From: Rhizophagus sp. LPA8_4_AMF
Taxonomy: Eukaryota; Glomeromycota; Glomeromycetes; Glomerales; Glomeraceae
Direction of reading: 5' to 3'
DNA length: 22,365 bases
Assembly: GCA_021464525.1 (NCBI GenBank)
Contig: JADRCO010001122.1
Coordinates: 1-22,365, forward strand
The first letter of the stretch is position 1. Every line of letters starts with the position of its first letter. Positions 1 through 10,432 of the stretch are shown here, piece after piece. The notes beneath the pieces are model-generated. The model was not told the DNA's origin. It ran no database searches and saw nothing but the letters and a program-made list of their open reading frames with translations. Position numbers and translations under genes: made by a program.

Positions 1-515
1 TGTTTGTCATCACTCCATTTTGTTTGTCATCACTCCATTTTGTTTGTCATCGCTCCATTTCATTTGTCATCACTCCATTTCGTTTGTCATCACTCCATTT
101 TATTTTTCATCGTTCCATTTCATTTTTTTATCGCTCCATTTCATTTTGCAACATCCACTTCATTTTTCATCATCTCAATTCGCTTTGTATCATTCCATTT
201 TGTTTTACATCATTTCGTTTCATTCCTATTTTGTTTTGATCATCCCATTTCACTCCCATTTATTTTTTCATTATCTCCTTCAATCCCATTTTATTTTCTA
301 TCGTTACATTTTGTTTTACATCATTCCATTTCATTTTCCATCATTCTTTTTCGTTTTACATCATTTCATTTCACTCCCATTTGGTTTTTCATCATCCTAT
401 TTCGTTTTTTATCATCCCTTCACTTCCATTTCATTTTCATCATCCTTTCACTCCAATTTCATTTTTCACATTATTCTTTTAATTTACTTTTCAATGTTCA
501 TCATCTGCTTCATCT
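1..515. repeat. Pyrimidine-rich minisatellite, about 20-bp unit, decaying rightward
   Basis: The first 100 bases are near-perfect copies of a 20-bp unit (TGTTTGTCATCACTCCATTT). To the right the copies diverge into a looser CCATTT(C/T)ATTTTNCATCAT pattern that fades by about base 515. The plus strand is almost purine-free. It stays open in several frames because its period avoids stops, and the resulting HFVCHHS-type peptides are artefacts of the repeat, not genes. The array probably continues beyond the left edge of the window. Confidence 0.9.
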
Positions 516-519
516 AGAG

Positions 520-1375
520 CTCCGCACAGGTCAGGTTGGGTCAGGTCACCTGGACAACCTGACCTGATATTTTTTTTCAGGTCGGGTTGAGTAACTTGTA
601 CTAACCTGACCTGACCTGTTTGACCCAAAAGTATTCATTTTACTTCGGGTATAAACTGCGTTATATTATTAAATTATTAAAAATAACGTTACAAAACGTT
701 ATTTTTTTAATAAAATTACTAATAAAAAATATTTTCACAATGTTTTTTATTAAATTATCAAAAATAACATTGTAAAATGTTATTTTTTTAATAAAGTTAC
801 TATTAAAAAACATTTTCGCAACATTTTTTATCAAATAATCATAATAACGTTACAAAACGTTATTTTTTTTAATAGAACTAATATTAAAAAATGTTTTTGC
901 AACGTTTTTTATCAAATTATCATAAATAATGTTGTGAAATGTTATTTTTTAATAGAATTACTAATAAAAATATTTTCGCAATATTTTTTATTAAATTATC
1001 AAAAATATCGTTGCAAAACGTTATTTTTTTAATAAAATAAATAATAAAAACATTTCGCAACATTTTTATTAAATTATCAAAAATAATGTTGCAAAACATT
1101 ATTTTTTTAATAAAATTACTAATAAGAAACATTTTCACAACGTTTTTTACAAATAATTATAATAACGTTGCGAAACATTATTTTTTTAATAGAATTACTA
1201 TTAAAAAATGTTTTCGCAACATTTTTATCAAATTATCATAAATAATGTTGCGAAATGTTATTTTTTTAATAAAATGAATAATAAAAAATATTTTCGCAAC
1301 ATTTTTTATTATAAGAATTTTTTTGAGCTAATATATTCAGGTTAACAGGTCAATCAGGTCGGGTCAAACTGAACT
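520..1375. mobile_element. Possible non-autonomous element with GGTCAGGT-type ends
   Basis: The left flank (about 520-630) holds several copies of CAGGTCAGGTTGGGTC and its reverse complement AACCTGACCTGA. The right flank (about 1338-1375) holds CAGGTTAACAGG and CAGGTCGGGTCAAACTGAAC, which matches the left flank in inverted orientation (GACCCGACCTG). Between them lies an array of about 80-bp repeats with no coding capacity. Paired inverted ends around non-coding filler suggest a non-autonomous DNA element or a satellite-bearing repeat. No target-site duplication was identified, so the class and exact ends are uncertain. Confidence 0.4.
670..1315. repeat. Tandem array, eight copies of an about 80-bp AT-rich unit
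   Basis: Equivalent bases of the core AATAACGTT recur at 687, 768, 848, 930, 1009, 1087, 1166 and 1246, a spacing of 78-82 bp. Each unit contains two short palindromes: AATAACGTT(ACAA)AACGTTATT, and an AAAATGTT-TTCGC-AACATTTT type. Copies differ mainly at CG dinucleotides, which appear as CG, TG or CA (AACGTT, AATGTT, AACATT). The minus-strand ORF at 920-1138 is a by-product of the repeat. Confidence 0.9.
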
Positions 1376-1547
1376 CTTAGGTTTCTTGGTGTTTTGCCCA
1401 CCACATCTTAAAACTAAAATATCAATAAAAATAAAATGATATTTCAACTATCTCTACCTAGTTGTTTTCCCAAAATCTTTTCTTCCTTTTTTCTTCTCGC
1501 TGAAAATAAACACCCCTATTTTTCACTAGCTAACAATTCAAATAAAG

Positions 1548-1985
1548 ATGCTACCAAAATGGAAAGGTGGTACTTCCAAATCGGGTGGAATTTGTGAACT
1601 TTTTCTGGACGCGCTCCTTAACAAAATCAAAACAAGTTTAGATATGCTTAATTACGAGCCTCCTTCAGAATTATTTTTAGAACATGACACAATAAACAAC
1701 TCTTATTCACCAAATACTTTGATAGGCATAGGGAACACCATATCAGATACCTTTAATATGCAACATTGGATTTTAATTTGGTGTCTCATTTTTAGTTTCT
1801 TCTACTTAACTAGAGAAATTAAGGATAAGGATAAAACGATAATTTTGGATGTGCTTTTTACTCTTCCTGATTGTTCAGTTTGGTCTTTATATAGATTTTA
1901 TTTTTCTTGTTCTTTTTCTTTATTTTCTTTTTTTGTCTATTTTTGTTTTTCTTTTTTCTTTTCTTTTATTACAGAATTTTCTTAG
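1548..1985 (+). CDS. Doubtful hypothetical ORF, 145 aa
   Basis: This is an uninterrupted ATG-to-TAG frame. The first 90 residues have a mixed, protein-like composition (CELFLDALLNKIKTSLDML, then EPPSELFLEHD), followed by a hydrophobic stretch (WILIWCLIFSFFYLT, about residues 74-88) that could be one membrane segment. The last 30 residues come from a T-rich low-complexity tract and read as Phe/Ser/Leu/Tyr, so the true end, if coding, may lie earlier or at a splice site. I recognise no family. It could be a small gene, a gene fragment or chance. Confidence 0.25.
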   Translation: MLPKWKGGTSKSGGICELFLDALLNKIKTSLDMLNYEPPSELFLEHDTINNSYSPNTLIGIGNTISDTFNMQHWILIWCLIFSFFYLTREIKDKDKTIILDVLFTLPDCSVWSLYRFYFSCSFSLFSFFVYFCFSFFFSFITEFS

Positions 1986-3290
1986 GTGGGTTTTTTAAAT
2001 TTATTACTTAGGTTGTGTGAAGCCTTTGGAGACATAATTTGATTTTGGTTAGGGTCCTATCTGCAATCACCAATTTGACTTATATGAACAACTTTATCAA
2101 ACTGCAGTGAAAGAATTAACAACATTACCATATGATTGATTGGAGGATTCCTTTGCCTTGAGTATCCACAGTGTGTAATTATGGGAATTTCTACTCTGAT
2201 GATCGTATGCAGGTAACAATGGAGTTATGTGAATTAGCGGTATACATTTTACTTTTGGGGAGTCAGTATGGATTTATAAAACTATCACAACGTAGCAGGC
2301 TTTTGGATGACACGTTCCATAGACTATAGGGTAGTTTGCTAAGATAAGATGCTTTATTACGCACTTCTACCTATATAGGAACAAGTTCCACCAATAGTGT
2401 ACATATGGGGTTCATGAGAATGATAGGTGGTGTTATATTTATTAATATTAAATAGCTTTAAACTACATGTATTTTAAACATTAACTCTAATAAAATATAG
2501 CATGTGTTGCAGAAAAAAATAAAAAATAAAAAATAATGGGTACAAATTTTATTTCTAATTAATAAAATGTTAGTATTTATTTTAACATTGAATAAATAAT
2601 AAATTATCTTTGCTTTTTTTTCTTTCATGACAAATTACTTTTTTATCAATCGTCCTGTAAAATTAAACCAATAAATGATATTATCTATTAGATATCACAT
2701 ATTATCACGTAAGTAATATAAACGCATTTGTGGAGCTAAATGCCATTTCCAGTACCAATTCAAATTCACATCAACAAATCTTTGATGATTTTAAGTGTAA
2801 GTAGTGTAAAAAGTAATTATTCTGGAGTGTGTATAGCAATCGTGTAAAATGGAAATGATTACTAATTCAATGCTTTGGGCTAATCGTTTTATTTTTCTGG
2901 TGTACAATTTCACATCATTAACCGATATGGGTAAAGCTTTATTATATGTGATTCAAGATATGCTATATATCATCATTATTTTTTAATACATCACAATAAA
3001 TAGATTACAAAAAAGCATAAAGATATGCAGAAAATATAATTTGTGTATACTAATTTTCACTGAGATTGTGAATACGACCAAATCAATGGCTACTGGTATA
3101 TGTTCATCTAATAAATCTCAGAGAAAAAATCAATTATAAAAAAATTAAAAAAAAGAGTGAATTTCACATGTACCATCTTCAAATTCAATAATAGACCTAT
3201 TGAACTTTACACCTCATGCCACCTGTGATTTATTCAGTTTATTCTAAATAATCTCCAAGTGGTCATAATAGAAAATTAATAGAGTCCCAA
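1986..3290. other. Intergenic, no supported gene
   Basis: This is AT-rich DNA without a recognisable gene. One stretch (about 2162-2329, plus strand) stays open for about 55 codons and reads like diverged coding sequence (YGNFYSDDRMQVTMELCEL), but it has no start codon, and the upstream sequence carries stops in every frame. At best it is a fragment of a decayed gene. Confidence 0.5.
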
Positions 3291-3945
3291 TCAAATATGC
3301 AGTGTAACAGTCAAGAAAAAGCATTCATAGTTGCATTTCATAATGTGATTTAAGTCAAATTCTTTAATATTTTTCATATAATCAGTACGATTATGGTCAT
3401 ATTCATTCTTGATCTTTTTGAATACCATAAATAAATTGTTAAGTGCACATAGTCCCTTAACTTCCAACATATATATAGGGGCTTGAGTTCTGATTCTTCG
3501 CATAGGGAAATTGTCTGGGAGTAAAAGATGACATGACACCGTTGGTTCTTCTGTTGCCCATATAGTTCTAGAAGTGTCACTAAGGAAACAACTTGGTACA
3601 GTTCCCCAAGGGTGGTTCAACTTCTTGTATTCCTTTCTGTTAGGATAACGTTCAAATGACACCACTGCAATGCTGGTATTCTTTTTACTCTCGAATTTGC
3701 TATCTGCTTGTTGCTGTTGTATATCATCATTTTTGTCAGCGAACTGACATCTCAAATATGTATTGATTCACAATCTTTCTTATCTGAGATTACTTTTTTC
3801 TTTTCTTTTTCCTTTTTGTTTTTCGTGATTTTTTCGTGAATTCATTCTTCAAGTCAAATACATTGCTGGGAGACCTTACTGGTCCGTTTCCATCTTCATG
3901 ATTATTTTGCTCAGGAATAATAACTTGTTGGTAAGATAAAGTCAT
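3291..3945 (-). CDS. Doubtful hypothetical gene, possibly two exons
   Basis: An ATG at 3945 opens a 51-codon frame (MTLSYQQVIIPEQNNHEDGN..., ending in a Lys/Arg-rich tail) that stops at 3790. A second frame, open to a stop at 3291-3293, reads CQFADKNDDIQQQQADSKFE, then FERYPNRKEYKKLNHPWGTV, and ends CFFLTVTLHI. A 43-nt intron starting GTAATC at 3793 and ending TTTGAG at 3751 would join them in frame. That is shorter than the other introns here and uses a non-pyrimidine GAG acceptor, so the join is weak. The product would be about 200 aa, with a basic patch near residue 45, a Gln run and no recognised domain. It may be a decayed gene or a piece of a repeat. Confidence 0.3.
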
Positions 3946-5070
3946 GATACTTTACTCTGTCCGATATAGTATCTCCACAGAAGACAGACAATGTCCCATA
4001 CAGTGATTACTAAGATTGGGCATAATCCGGTATAATCCCTGCTGTTATTTCTTGATATCTATTTAAAACTTTTTAAAATCAATTCTTTGCATTATTAAAA
4101 AGAAAATATCTGAACAACATTTAGAAACTTATTTTCTATGCAAAAGCAACAAAATAACGTAAAACCTGAAATGGTGTTATTTAACTACGACTGGTAAGAA
4201 GCTTCCATTGGATTATTTGGTAAATCTTGAAGCCACCTATACAAACTTTGAAAAAATATTTATTATAATAAGTCATTTATAGAGGTCATTTTAAGTAAGT
4301 ATAGGTCGCATACTAATATGGAAAAATATAGTAGTTGTATATTGAATTATATCACATTATAAAGTTATTAATTATAAAAGATTAATGTTTTGGGATCCAT
4401 TTTTTGTGAATTTAAACATCGGATAAAGGCTGGGCAAAAAAAAAATTTTTTTTCCATAGAGTTCAAAGAAAGAAGTTTGGGAGAACTTGAGAAAGTTTGA
4501 AGGAATATATATACTTGTAAAAATCGTAACTAATAATAAAATAGACTCTTGATCAGTTCTTGATCGGTGGCTTATTATGTACAGTACTTCGTAAAAAAAA
4601 ATATGAACACTCAAAAAAAAAGTACTAATAATTTTACTTCATTTTACTACTTTGAAGAAGAAAAATTTTGTCATTACTTTTAAACAAATGAAGAAAATAA
4701 AATCATACCAAGTTTTGCATAAATTTCTAATCCTTACAACATCTGAAACTTTACTGCACGTTTTAAAAACATTTAGAAAATAAAGAGAATAATTACTACA
4801 GTATTTACTAACTACAGTATAATAATATGCAAATTATCATTTAAAAACCCACAACCTACGTTGTTTATTTCTATTTATGGAACGTGTTTTTTATTTCAAA
4901 GTAAAATCGGTTCTGTAGGTCGGCCCATATGTGTACGAAAATTCAGGTTGTACAAAGTTTAAAATTGTACAAAAATATTTCAATTTTCAACCTACAGTAT
5001 AAATATTACTCATTACCTTTTGGATAAGGTAGCTTTCCACTCAATCCATCGTATTATTTTTTCTGAGCCT
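3946..5070. other. Intergenic, no supported gene
   Basis: This is AT-rich sequence with scattered T- and A-runs. The 80-codon minus-strand frame at 4372-4614 is low-complexity and overlaps homopolymers, so I do not call it. Around 4855-4920 there is a weak inverted pair (CCTACGTT ... TCTGTAGG), and CCTACAGTATAA occurs near 4990. These could be edges of a decayed repeat but are too short to define one. Confidence 0.5.
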
Positions 5071-5077
5071 AAACATT

Positions 5078-5255
5078 ATGAACTCGTTAAAAAGAAACCG
5101 TATCGGATAGAGAACGATTCCAAACACATCTTAGGAAAATTTATCCGCTGATGATTCTGATGATATTGAGCTTATAAAAAGTTATTCAAATGACATTGTA
5201 TTATCAGGATGATGTTCTTGGCGACTCTGATACTGAGGTACTGAATAGGTGAATC
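5078..5255 (+). pseudogene. Decayed acidic coding fragment
   Basis: From the ATG at 5078 the sequence reads MNSLKRNRIG and then stops. After a frame change it reads ENLSADDSDDIELIKSYSND, then after a further stop and frame change DVLGDSDTEVLNR. The Asp/Glu/Ser-rich pattern persists across at least two frame changes and several stops, which suggests a once-coding acidic N-terminal region. Such regions occur at the start of some DNA transposases, but nothing specific identifies this one. Sequence downstream to about 5530 may belong to the same remnant but is not readable. Confidence 0.35.
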
Positions 5256-5590
5256 AAATAGTAGAGGGTTTAGTGCAGAAGCTCACCTATGTTGAATGAA
5301 GGCGAAGTAGACATTACTGAGATTAGTAAACTATGTATACAGGATATGGTTTTGGGGCTCTGCACAAAGTTTATCAGGCTTATTTAATAGAACAAATTTT
5401 ATGCTGGTTTTATTATTCTCTTGAGTTCGAAAATAAGGACAGAAGCCTTACAGTAGATGCCAAAATTAAGGTTAAAGCAGCAAGATCGAAAATATAGAAG
5501 AAAATTTCTGAATCAAGCCCTATAAAAAATTTTATCCGTTATTTTTGTAAAAACTCCGTAAAAATGAGCCTCTCACGGTCACGGATCCAT

Positions 5591-5626
5591 TCACGGAAAA
5601 TGAAAATAATTCGATAAATTCCGTGA
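5591..5626. repeat. TCACGGA inverted repeat
   Basis: TCACGGA (5591-5597) and its complement TCCGTGA (5620-5626) flank a 22-bp AT-rich loop. Two further CACGG copies lie just upstream (5574-5584). The same TCACGGA word is directly repeated near 22043-22068 at the other end of the window, suggesting a dispersed repeat family in this genome. Confidence 0.5.
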
Positions 5627-5640
5627 TATAAAGGATGGAA

Positions 5641-5692
5641 TATAAAATATATATATATATATACAGTATATATACATATATATAATATATAT
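5641..5692. repeat. (TA)n microsatellite
   Basis: This is about 50 bp of nearly pure alternating AT, broken by ACAGTATATATACATAT. A similar ACAGTATATATACTGT palindrome occurs near 21644. Confidence 0.85.
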
Positions 5693-6012
5693 CGGATCGA
5701 CTTTTTTACAAGGAAGAGACAATTGGAAAACCAAATGTATTATCTAAATATTTGCGATTAAAATGAAGAAATAAAGCTGACAAAATCAATAAAAAAATTG
5801 AAATAACAAAATTACTTTTTCGCGCTAAATTGAGATATTCATGAACTCATTCTGTTTTATATTAACAAATGTGTATTAATATACTAAAAGAAGAATAATT
5901 TAATTTTAAACCGGGAGAGTATCCTATGAATAAACCTCCCTAACCATAAGTTAACTCCGCAGCAAAAGTTATTTTTAATAATAATAATCGAATTTGATTA
6001 TCGATAGTGAAA

Positions 6013-9000
6013 TTAATCGATTGACACCTCTGGTAAGTCAGATTCATTGCTATCTTTTGGTTCCTTCTTTTTATGTATAAAATATAACCCAGAAATGAGA
6101 TTGTAAGTTCTTGATAATACATCACTTGCAACTAATATAGAGCTTGTAATTAAGCTTAAAAGCGGAATTGTACTATAAGTAATTACATTCATTCTGTATA
6201 GAATCTATATAAGAAATAGTTCTGTTAAAAATTATAGACAAATTTGCGTATTTAAATATATGCATATATTACCTGAATTATTAACTGTGGTATGTCCTCA
6301 ATAAATAAATTAGCAGTGGTACCATAAAATATCTTTTTTTGAGTTTTTAATGATAATGATGAATTAAATAATTCGAATCCACCGAACCTTGAGTTCAATA
6401 TATTCAAGGTACCTACATCGGCAGATGATAAAATTGTGAAAATTGATGCTAATTTAGCGTTTCCTATAAACCATTCTTTAAATTTCTCATTGTTTTTTAA
6501 TTCGTATGTAAATAATTTAAATGCTGAAATTACGTTGAAAATTATTGATACTGTTAAAACAATTACACTAAATGAGAAAGAAATACATGTTAGATATTAA
6601 TGAGTTTTATATATCCGGCCCAAGGACAAAATCCTTACCTTGGGATGTATAATTTTTCTACATCATGACCATTCTTAACAATAAATAGAATATCCATCGT
6701 TAAATCAAACCAAATCATTACAGCCTGAATTAATGCAAAATTGTTACCCTACGAATAATTGGATTTGATATATTAGCTAATTAAAATAATGATGACTGCA
6801 TTTCTCTTAGATTGAATTCTCATAAATTTTGTCTACCTCCGAATTTCTTCTTCTAGCCCATAAATAAATCGAACAAAAAATAAGCAGTGCTATGCCTAAA
6901 CCTAATAATATAAACTTATTTTCTTCCCATATATTTGCTAATAATAATAATGCATTCTTTTTGTTAGTTGATCCTGATAGTTAACTATTTATAGATGAAA
7001 ATATTATCATTTTAAAACTTACATGCTTGAACAAACCCATATTCTTGATCAATAAGATTAGAAAGATTTAAAGGCAAAACGATTTCTTTATTTTTTATAA
7101 TCGTATTTAAATCATTTATGATACTCTCAACATTTGGTTCATATTTATCTTGAGTTGATAAAATTTTAAATTCAATCAAAAGTTGATCCTTTTTTCGCGT
7201 ATCAGGTAGCAATTTTCCCGTCATACGAAATCTTGATTGATTGATTGGAATGCTGTCACATAGCTGATTTTGTAATGCGTTCTTAAAATCGTCTTTTTCG
7301 GCTGATGAAGAAAAATTGTTATAATATTTTGTTCCGAATGTTGTAAATCGTAATGTTCCCGTTGTAGACTCTGGTTAGTGAAAAATACATAATTATATTA
7401 TTTTAATGTGATCGTTATACGTACATACGTAATAAACTTACGCATGTTATTTACCTGCTATTTTATTTGGTTCGTTTACTGAATCAAAATATGTGAATAA
7501 AATATAAAATATTTAGCCTGCTTCTTGTAAAAATAATGCTAGCAAATAAAATTTTTCTTACATTGATTAGTAGTCACCTTCCAAAATTCTTTATTAATTC
7601 CGGATAATGGTTCTTCAATAGAGAAAGATCTAACAAATCCATTGTCAACAACAATCATATAATTACTATTTGGTCTATTGAATGTACTTTGTAGGATTTG
7701 ACAAGATAAAGCATTACCACCGTCTTGTAGTTCGCAAAGATCCGAAATCACTGGATAAGTTTGTCTAATATTAAATATGGTTTGGTTATCATTTTTTAAC
7801 TCATAAATCGTGATTTTTCCGGTTGATTTTATTACTTTAATGGAAAATGTTATTTTTATATTCAATATTTCATTAATTTTAATTTGTTGATTCAACGATG
7901 GTATAAGTGATGTGATTAACGGGTTTTGAAATTGGGCTTTAGAAAAAGTTAGTCATTATTAAATTAAGGTATGAGTAAATATAGTGTTTGCTATAGCAAA
8001 ATTACAAAATCGAAATGTCTTACCTTTGTTAAGTTCTTGAGGCGTCTCAAATGTTGTAAGTGACCAACCAATACTACTATTATCAAGCAACATCCAAGCT
8101 GTATTAATTGAAAGTACACCACTTCTATATATGTTACCTGAATTTTTATAAATTTCAGGTATATCCAATTCCTTAATATTATTCCCATCCTCATCATAAA
8201 TATAGCCAACATTGATGTTATTTACACTATTAACTAGAATGTATCCTCCATATAAAAAAGGTATCAATGTGCTCTCATCACTTGATATTATATTTGAATT
8301 TTCACTGCCAAAATTTTTTAAGTTTTCGACTTTAATTACTGAACCAGCAGTTGAAAAAAATATCGATTTATATAAAGTCCCATTTGCATGCAAAATTCTA
8401 ATAAAACAAACATTATTTTGAGCATTAAAACTGGCTTGACATCCATCCACCTTTAAAATAACGCCGAGCATAGTATTGATTTCGAACAAAATTATTGGTT
8501 CAAAAGTTTGTATCAAATCTTCCTTAAAGGTTAATATGAAAACCTGCGCAGTGGCTTTTTCGTAAAAAACTGGTGCATCCGAAAAGCTAGTACTACCATT
8601 TCTTAAAGTGGTTGAATATGCAATAGCTTGGCGTCCGTCAATAGTATTAAAAATTTTAATTTGACTTATCATGTAGTCTTTATCTATTATGATGGAACTG
8701 TTCGCCACTTCTAAGAAACTGGTGATGTCATTTTTGAATTCAAATCTTTTCCAATAAAAATAATCACCTTCGGGAACGCCTAGTGCAATTAAAAAACTTG
8801 GCTGTTCTTCCTCAATTCCTTTGATATCAATATCATTATTATCATCCCGATTTGTAGGTCCAAAAAATATATTACTAGCATGTATATAACGTAAAATTTA
8901 AGTTTATTCTTTTAAGCATTCATTATTATTCAAAAAAGAAATTTGTACTTACTTTAAAATAATATTACCATTCCAATCTATAATATCTCCGTATTGATCG

Positions 9001-9299
9001 AAATCTTTCCCATATAAATAAAGAAAATAGTTTTTTGTTAATGGGTATGTTCTAATATTGTTGTACCCGTTTCGGAGATATTTTTCACGATCAATTTCAA
9101 CTGACGAATCATTTGGAAAAACAAATAATATTTTGTTCCATCCGTAAAGCATATAAGTTCCGTCATTATATGTCCTAACATCTAATATTAGTTCCATATT
9201 CGTTACATCCTTGGATGTTTTAATTATTTCATAAGAGAAGACACTCGAGCATGAAATGTATAATACGAAAATTAGAGTCAAGTATGATGATTTCTTCAT
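6013..9299 (-). CDS. Large signal-peptide, ectodomain and multi-pass membrane protein, nine exons, 880 aa
   Basis: Exons in coding order are 9299-8953, 8874-8024, 7936-7562, 7478-7455, 7370-7023, 6937-6837, 6748-6639, 6567-6273 and 6204-6013. They sum to 2643 nt (881 codons with stop) in continuous phase, with introns of 68-88 nt. Residues 1-22 form a signal peptide (MKKSSYLTLIFVLYISCSSV). About 630 residues of extracellular or lumenal sequence follow, rich in Asn and beta-type patterns. The first membrane span (about 657-676, FILLGLGIALLIFCS) is followed by Arg-Arg-Arg and several more hydrophobic segments (about 686-706, 720-738, 752-776, 799-820, 828-860). A conserved-looking IEDIPQLIIQ motif lies at about 808-817, and the tail is short and charged. 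I recognise no named domain. From memory it resembles an expanded, unnamed Rhizophagus family. A receptor-like or surface role is possible but unproven. The acceptor before the first membrane span (ATTATTAG at 6938) was chosen because nearer AG sites give stops. Confidence 0.85.
7455..7478 (-). other. 24-nt microexon of the membrane-protein gene
   Basis: The exon lies between TTGATTCAG and GTAAAT, and contributes LNEPNKIA plus one base of the following Glu codon. The preceding exon ends on one base (T). Joining it directly to the next exon (starting AGTCTAC at 7370) would make TAG, so an intervening piece is required. This segment restores phase exactly on both sides, with flanking introns of 83 and 84 nt. 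Confidence 0.8.
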
Positions 9300-9757
9300 T
9301 TTTGATGGATGGAATAATCCGCAAAACGATTAAAATTCATTTTTTTTTTTCAATTGAGAATTGAACAATTACAAACAAATACACATACACCAGAACGGTT
9401 GTATTCATGTTTTGCATTTTTAAACAATACATTTGCATTTTGTGATCTATAACACAATTTTTTGTTGCTACATTCCCATGCGGTGTATGTGTGATGTAAA
9501 TAAAAATACGTTTTTTCGACAATATACAAACAAATCACATGATTATCTTGGGCTTCTTTGATAAGTCCTCATTATTCTTTTTAAATAGAATGACTTAGAT
9601 TGTTAAAACATTACAATACAAAGTTATCTACAAAGTTTTTAATGATATTTAGATTATACGATTTAGGCCAGGCTTTGGCGAGGACCCAAAGTACTCAAAG
9701 TTATGTATATAAATTTAATATAAAGAGCCAACTATTAGCTGTACGCATTTTTTCAGG

Positions 9758-9806
9758 GCCGGAATTACAATAATGCCAGTATGTATCTAAAAAGATAAAT
9801 TCCGGC
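9758..9806. repeat. GCCGGAATT hairpin
   Basis: GCCGGAATT (9758-9766) and AATTCCGGC (9798-9806) form perfect 9-bp arms around a 31-bp loop. The loop contains CTAAAAAGATA, whose complement recurs at about 9860 (TATCTTTTTAG), giving a second overlapping inverted pair. This is probably the remnant of a small transposon end. The GC content is locally higher than the surroundings. Confidence 0.5.
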
Positions 9807-10432
9807 TTACATTATCTGTAAAAGGAAAATTTTATATAAACATTTGTGCAAACCCATACGCTATCTTTTTAGTATGTATCCTCTTGAAATACCAGTTCAG
9901 ACATATTTGAATTATTAGTCATTACTATAATTATCAGTATTGCTTATTTTGATTCTTAAATATAAAATTTATAATTTTACTTTTTAGTTTTTATTGAACA
10001 AAATATCTTGCAAAGATATCAGATATAATCCAGCATAATTATTCCAAGAATAAATGTAAATATATAAGTTTTTTTAATAAAATATATAATAAATGCTATA
10101 AATTATCTTGCTTTTAATATTGTAATAATATAAAATATATAAATATATTTGTTGTAGAATATAAATGTATAATTTTATATTTAATTTAGTAATTATAATT
10201 AATAGAATTGAGTATTTGAATATTTACTAATTTTATATCCATTTATTATTAGTTAAATATTTGGAAAATCTAAATAAATAAATATAGTTTTTGTATTATA
10301 TTATTTAAAGTAAAATTTTGGTATATTTAAAAACTGATTTATAAATATCTCTTATAAATTTATAATTATTAGTTTTATTTTTTAAAAATTTATTTGATAA
10401 TTTATATCTATATTACTATATATAGCTAAAAA

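Noticed and set aside
4-567. Three overlapping plus-strand frames of up to 187 codons at the left edge
   Set aside because: They are translations of a 20-bp minisatellite, open in several frames at once, with only His/Phe/Ser/Leu-type composition.
920-1138. Minus-strand frame of 72 codons
   Set aside because: It lies wholly inside the 80-bp tandem array and repeats with its period.
6361-6400. TTCGAATCC resembling a tRNA T-loop
   Set aside because: It lies inside a well-supported exon and no cloverleaf arms can be drawn around it.
6937-6984. Alternative acceptors TAG at 6985 or CAG at 6974 for exon 6 of the membrane-protein gene
   Set aside because: The first puts the exon in a frame that soon stops, and the second makes TGA at the junction; the acceptor at 6938 keeps phase and leads straight into the membrane span.
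8212-8421. Plus-strand frame of 69 codons
   Set aside because: It is antisense to exon 2 of the nine-exon membrane-protein gene, whose reading frame is supported by splicing and composition.
9337-9538. Two overlapping minus-strand frames upstream of the membrane-protein gene
   Set aside because: They are short, in different frames, with homopolymer ends and no domain; they fit the 5' region of the gene that starts at 9299.
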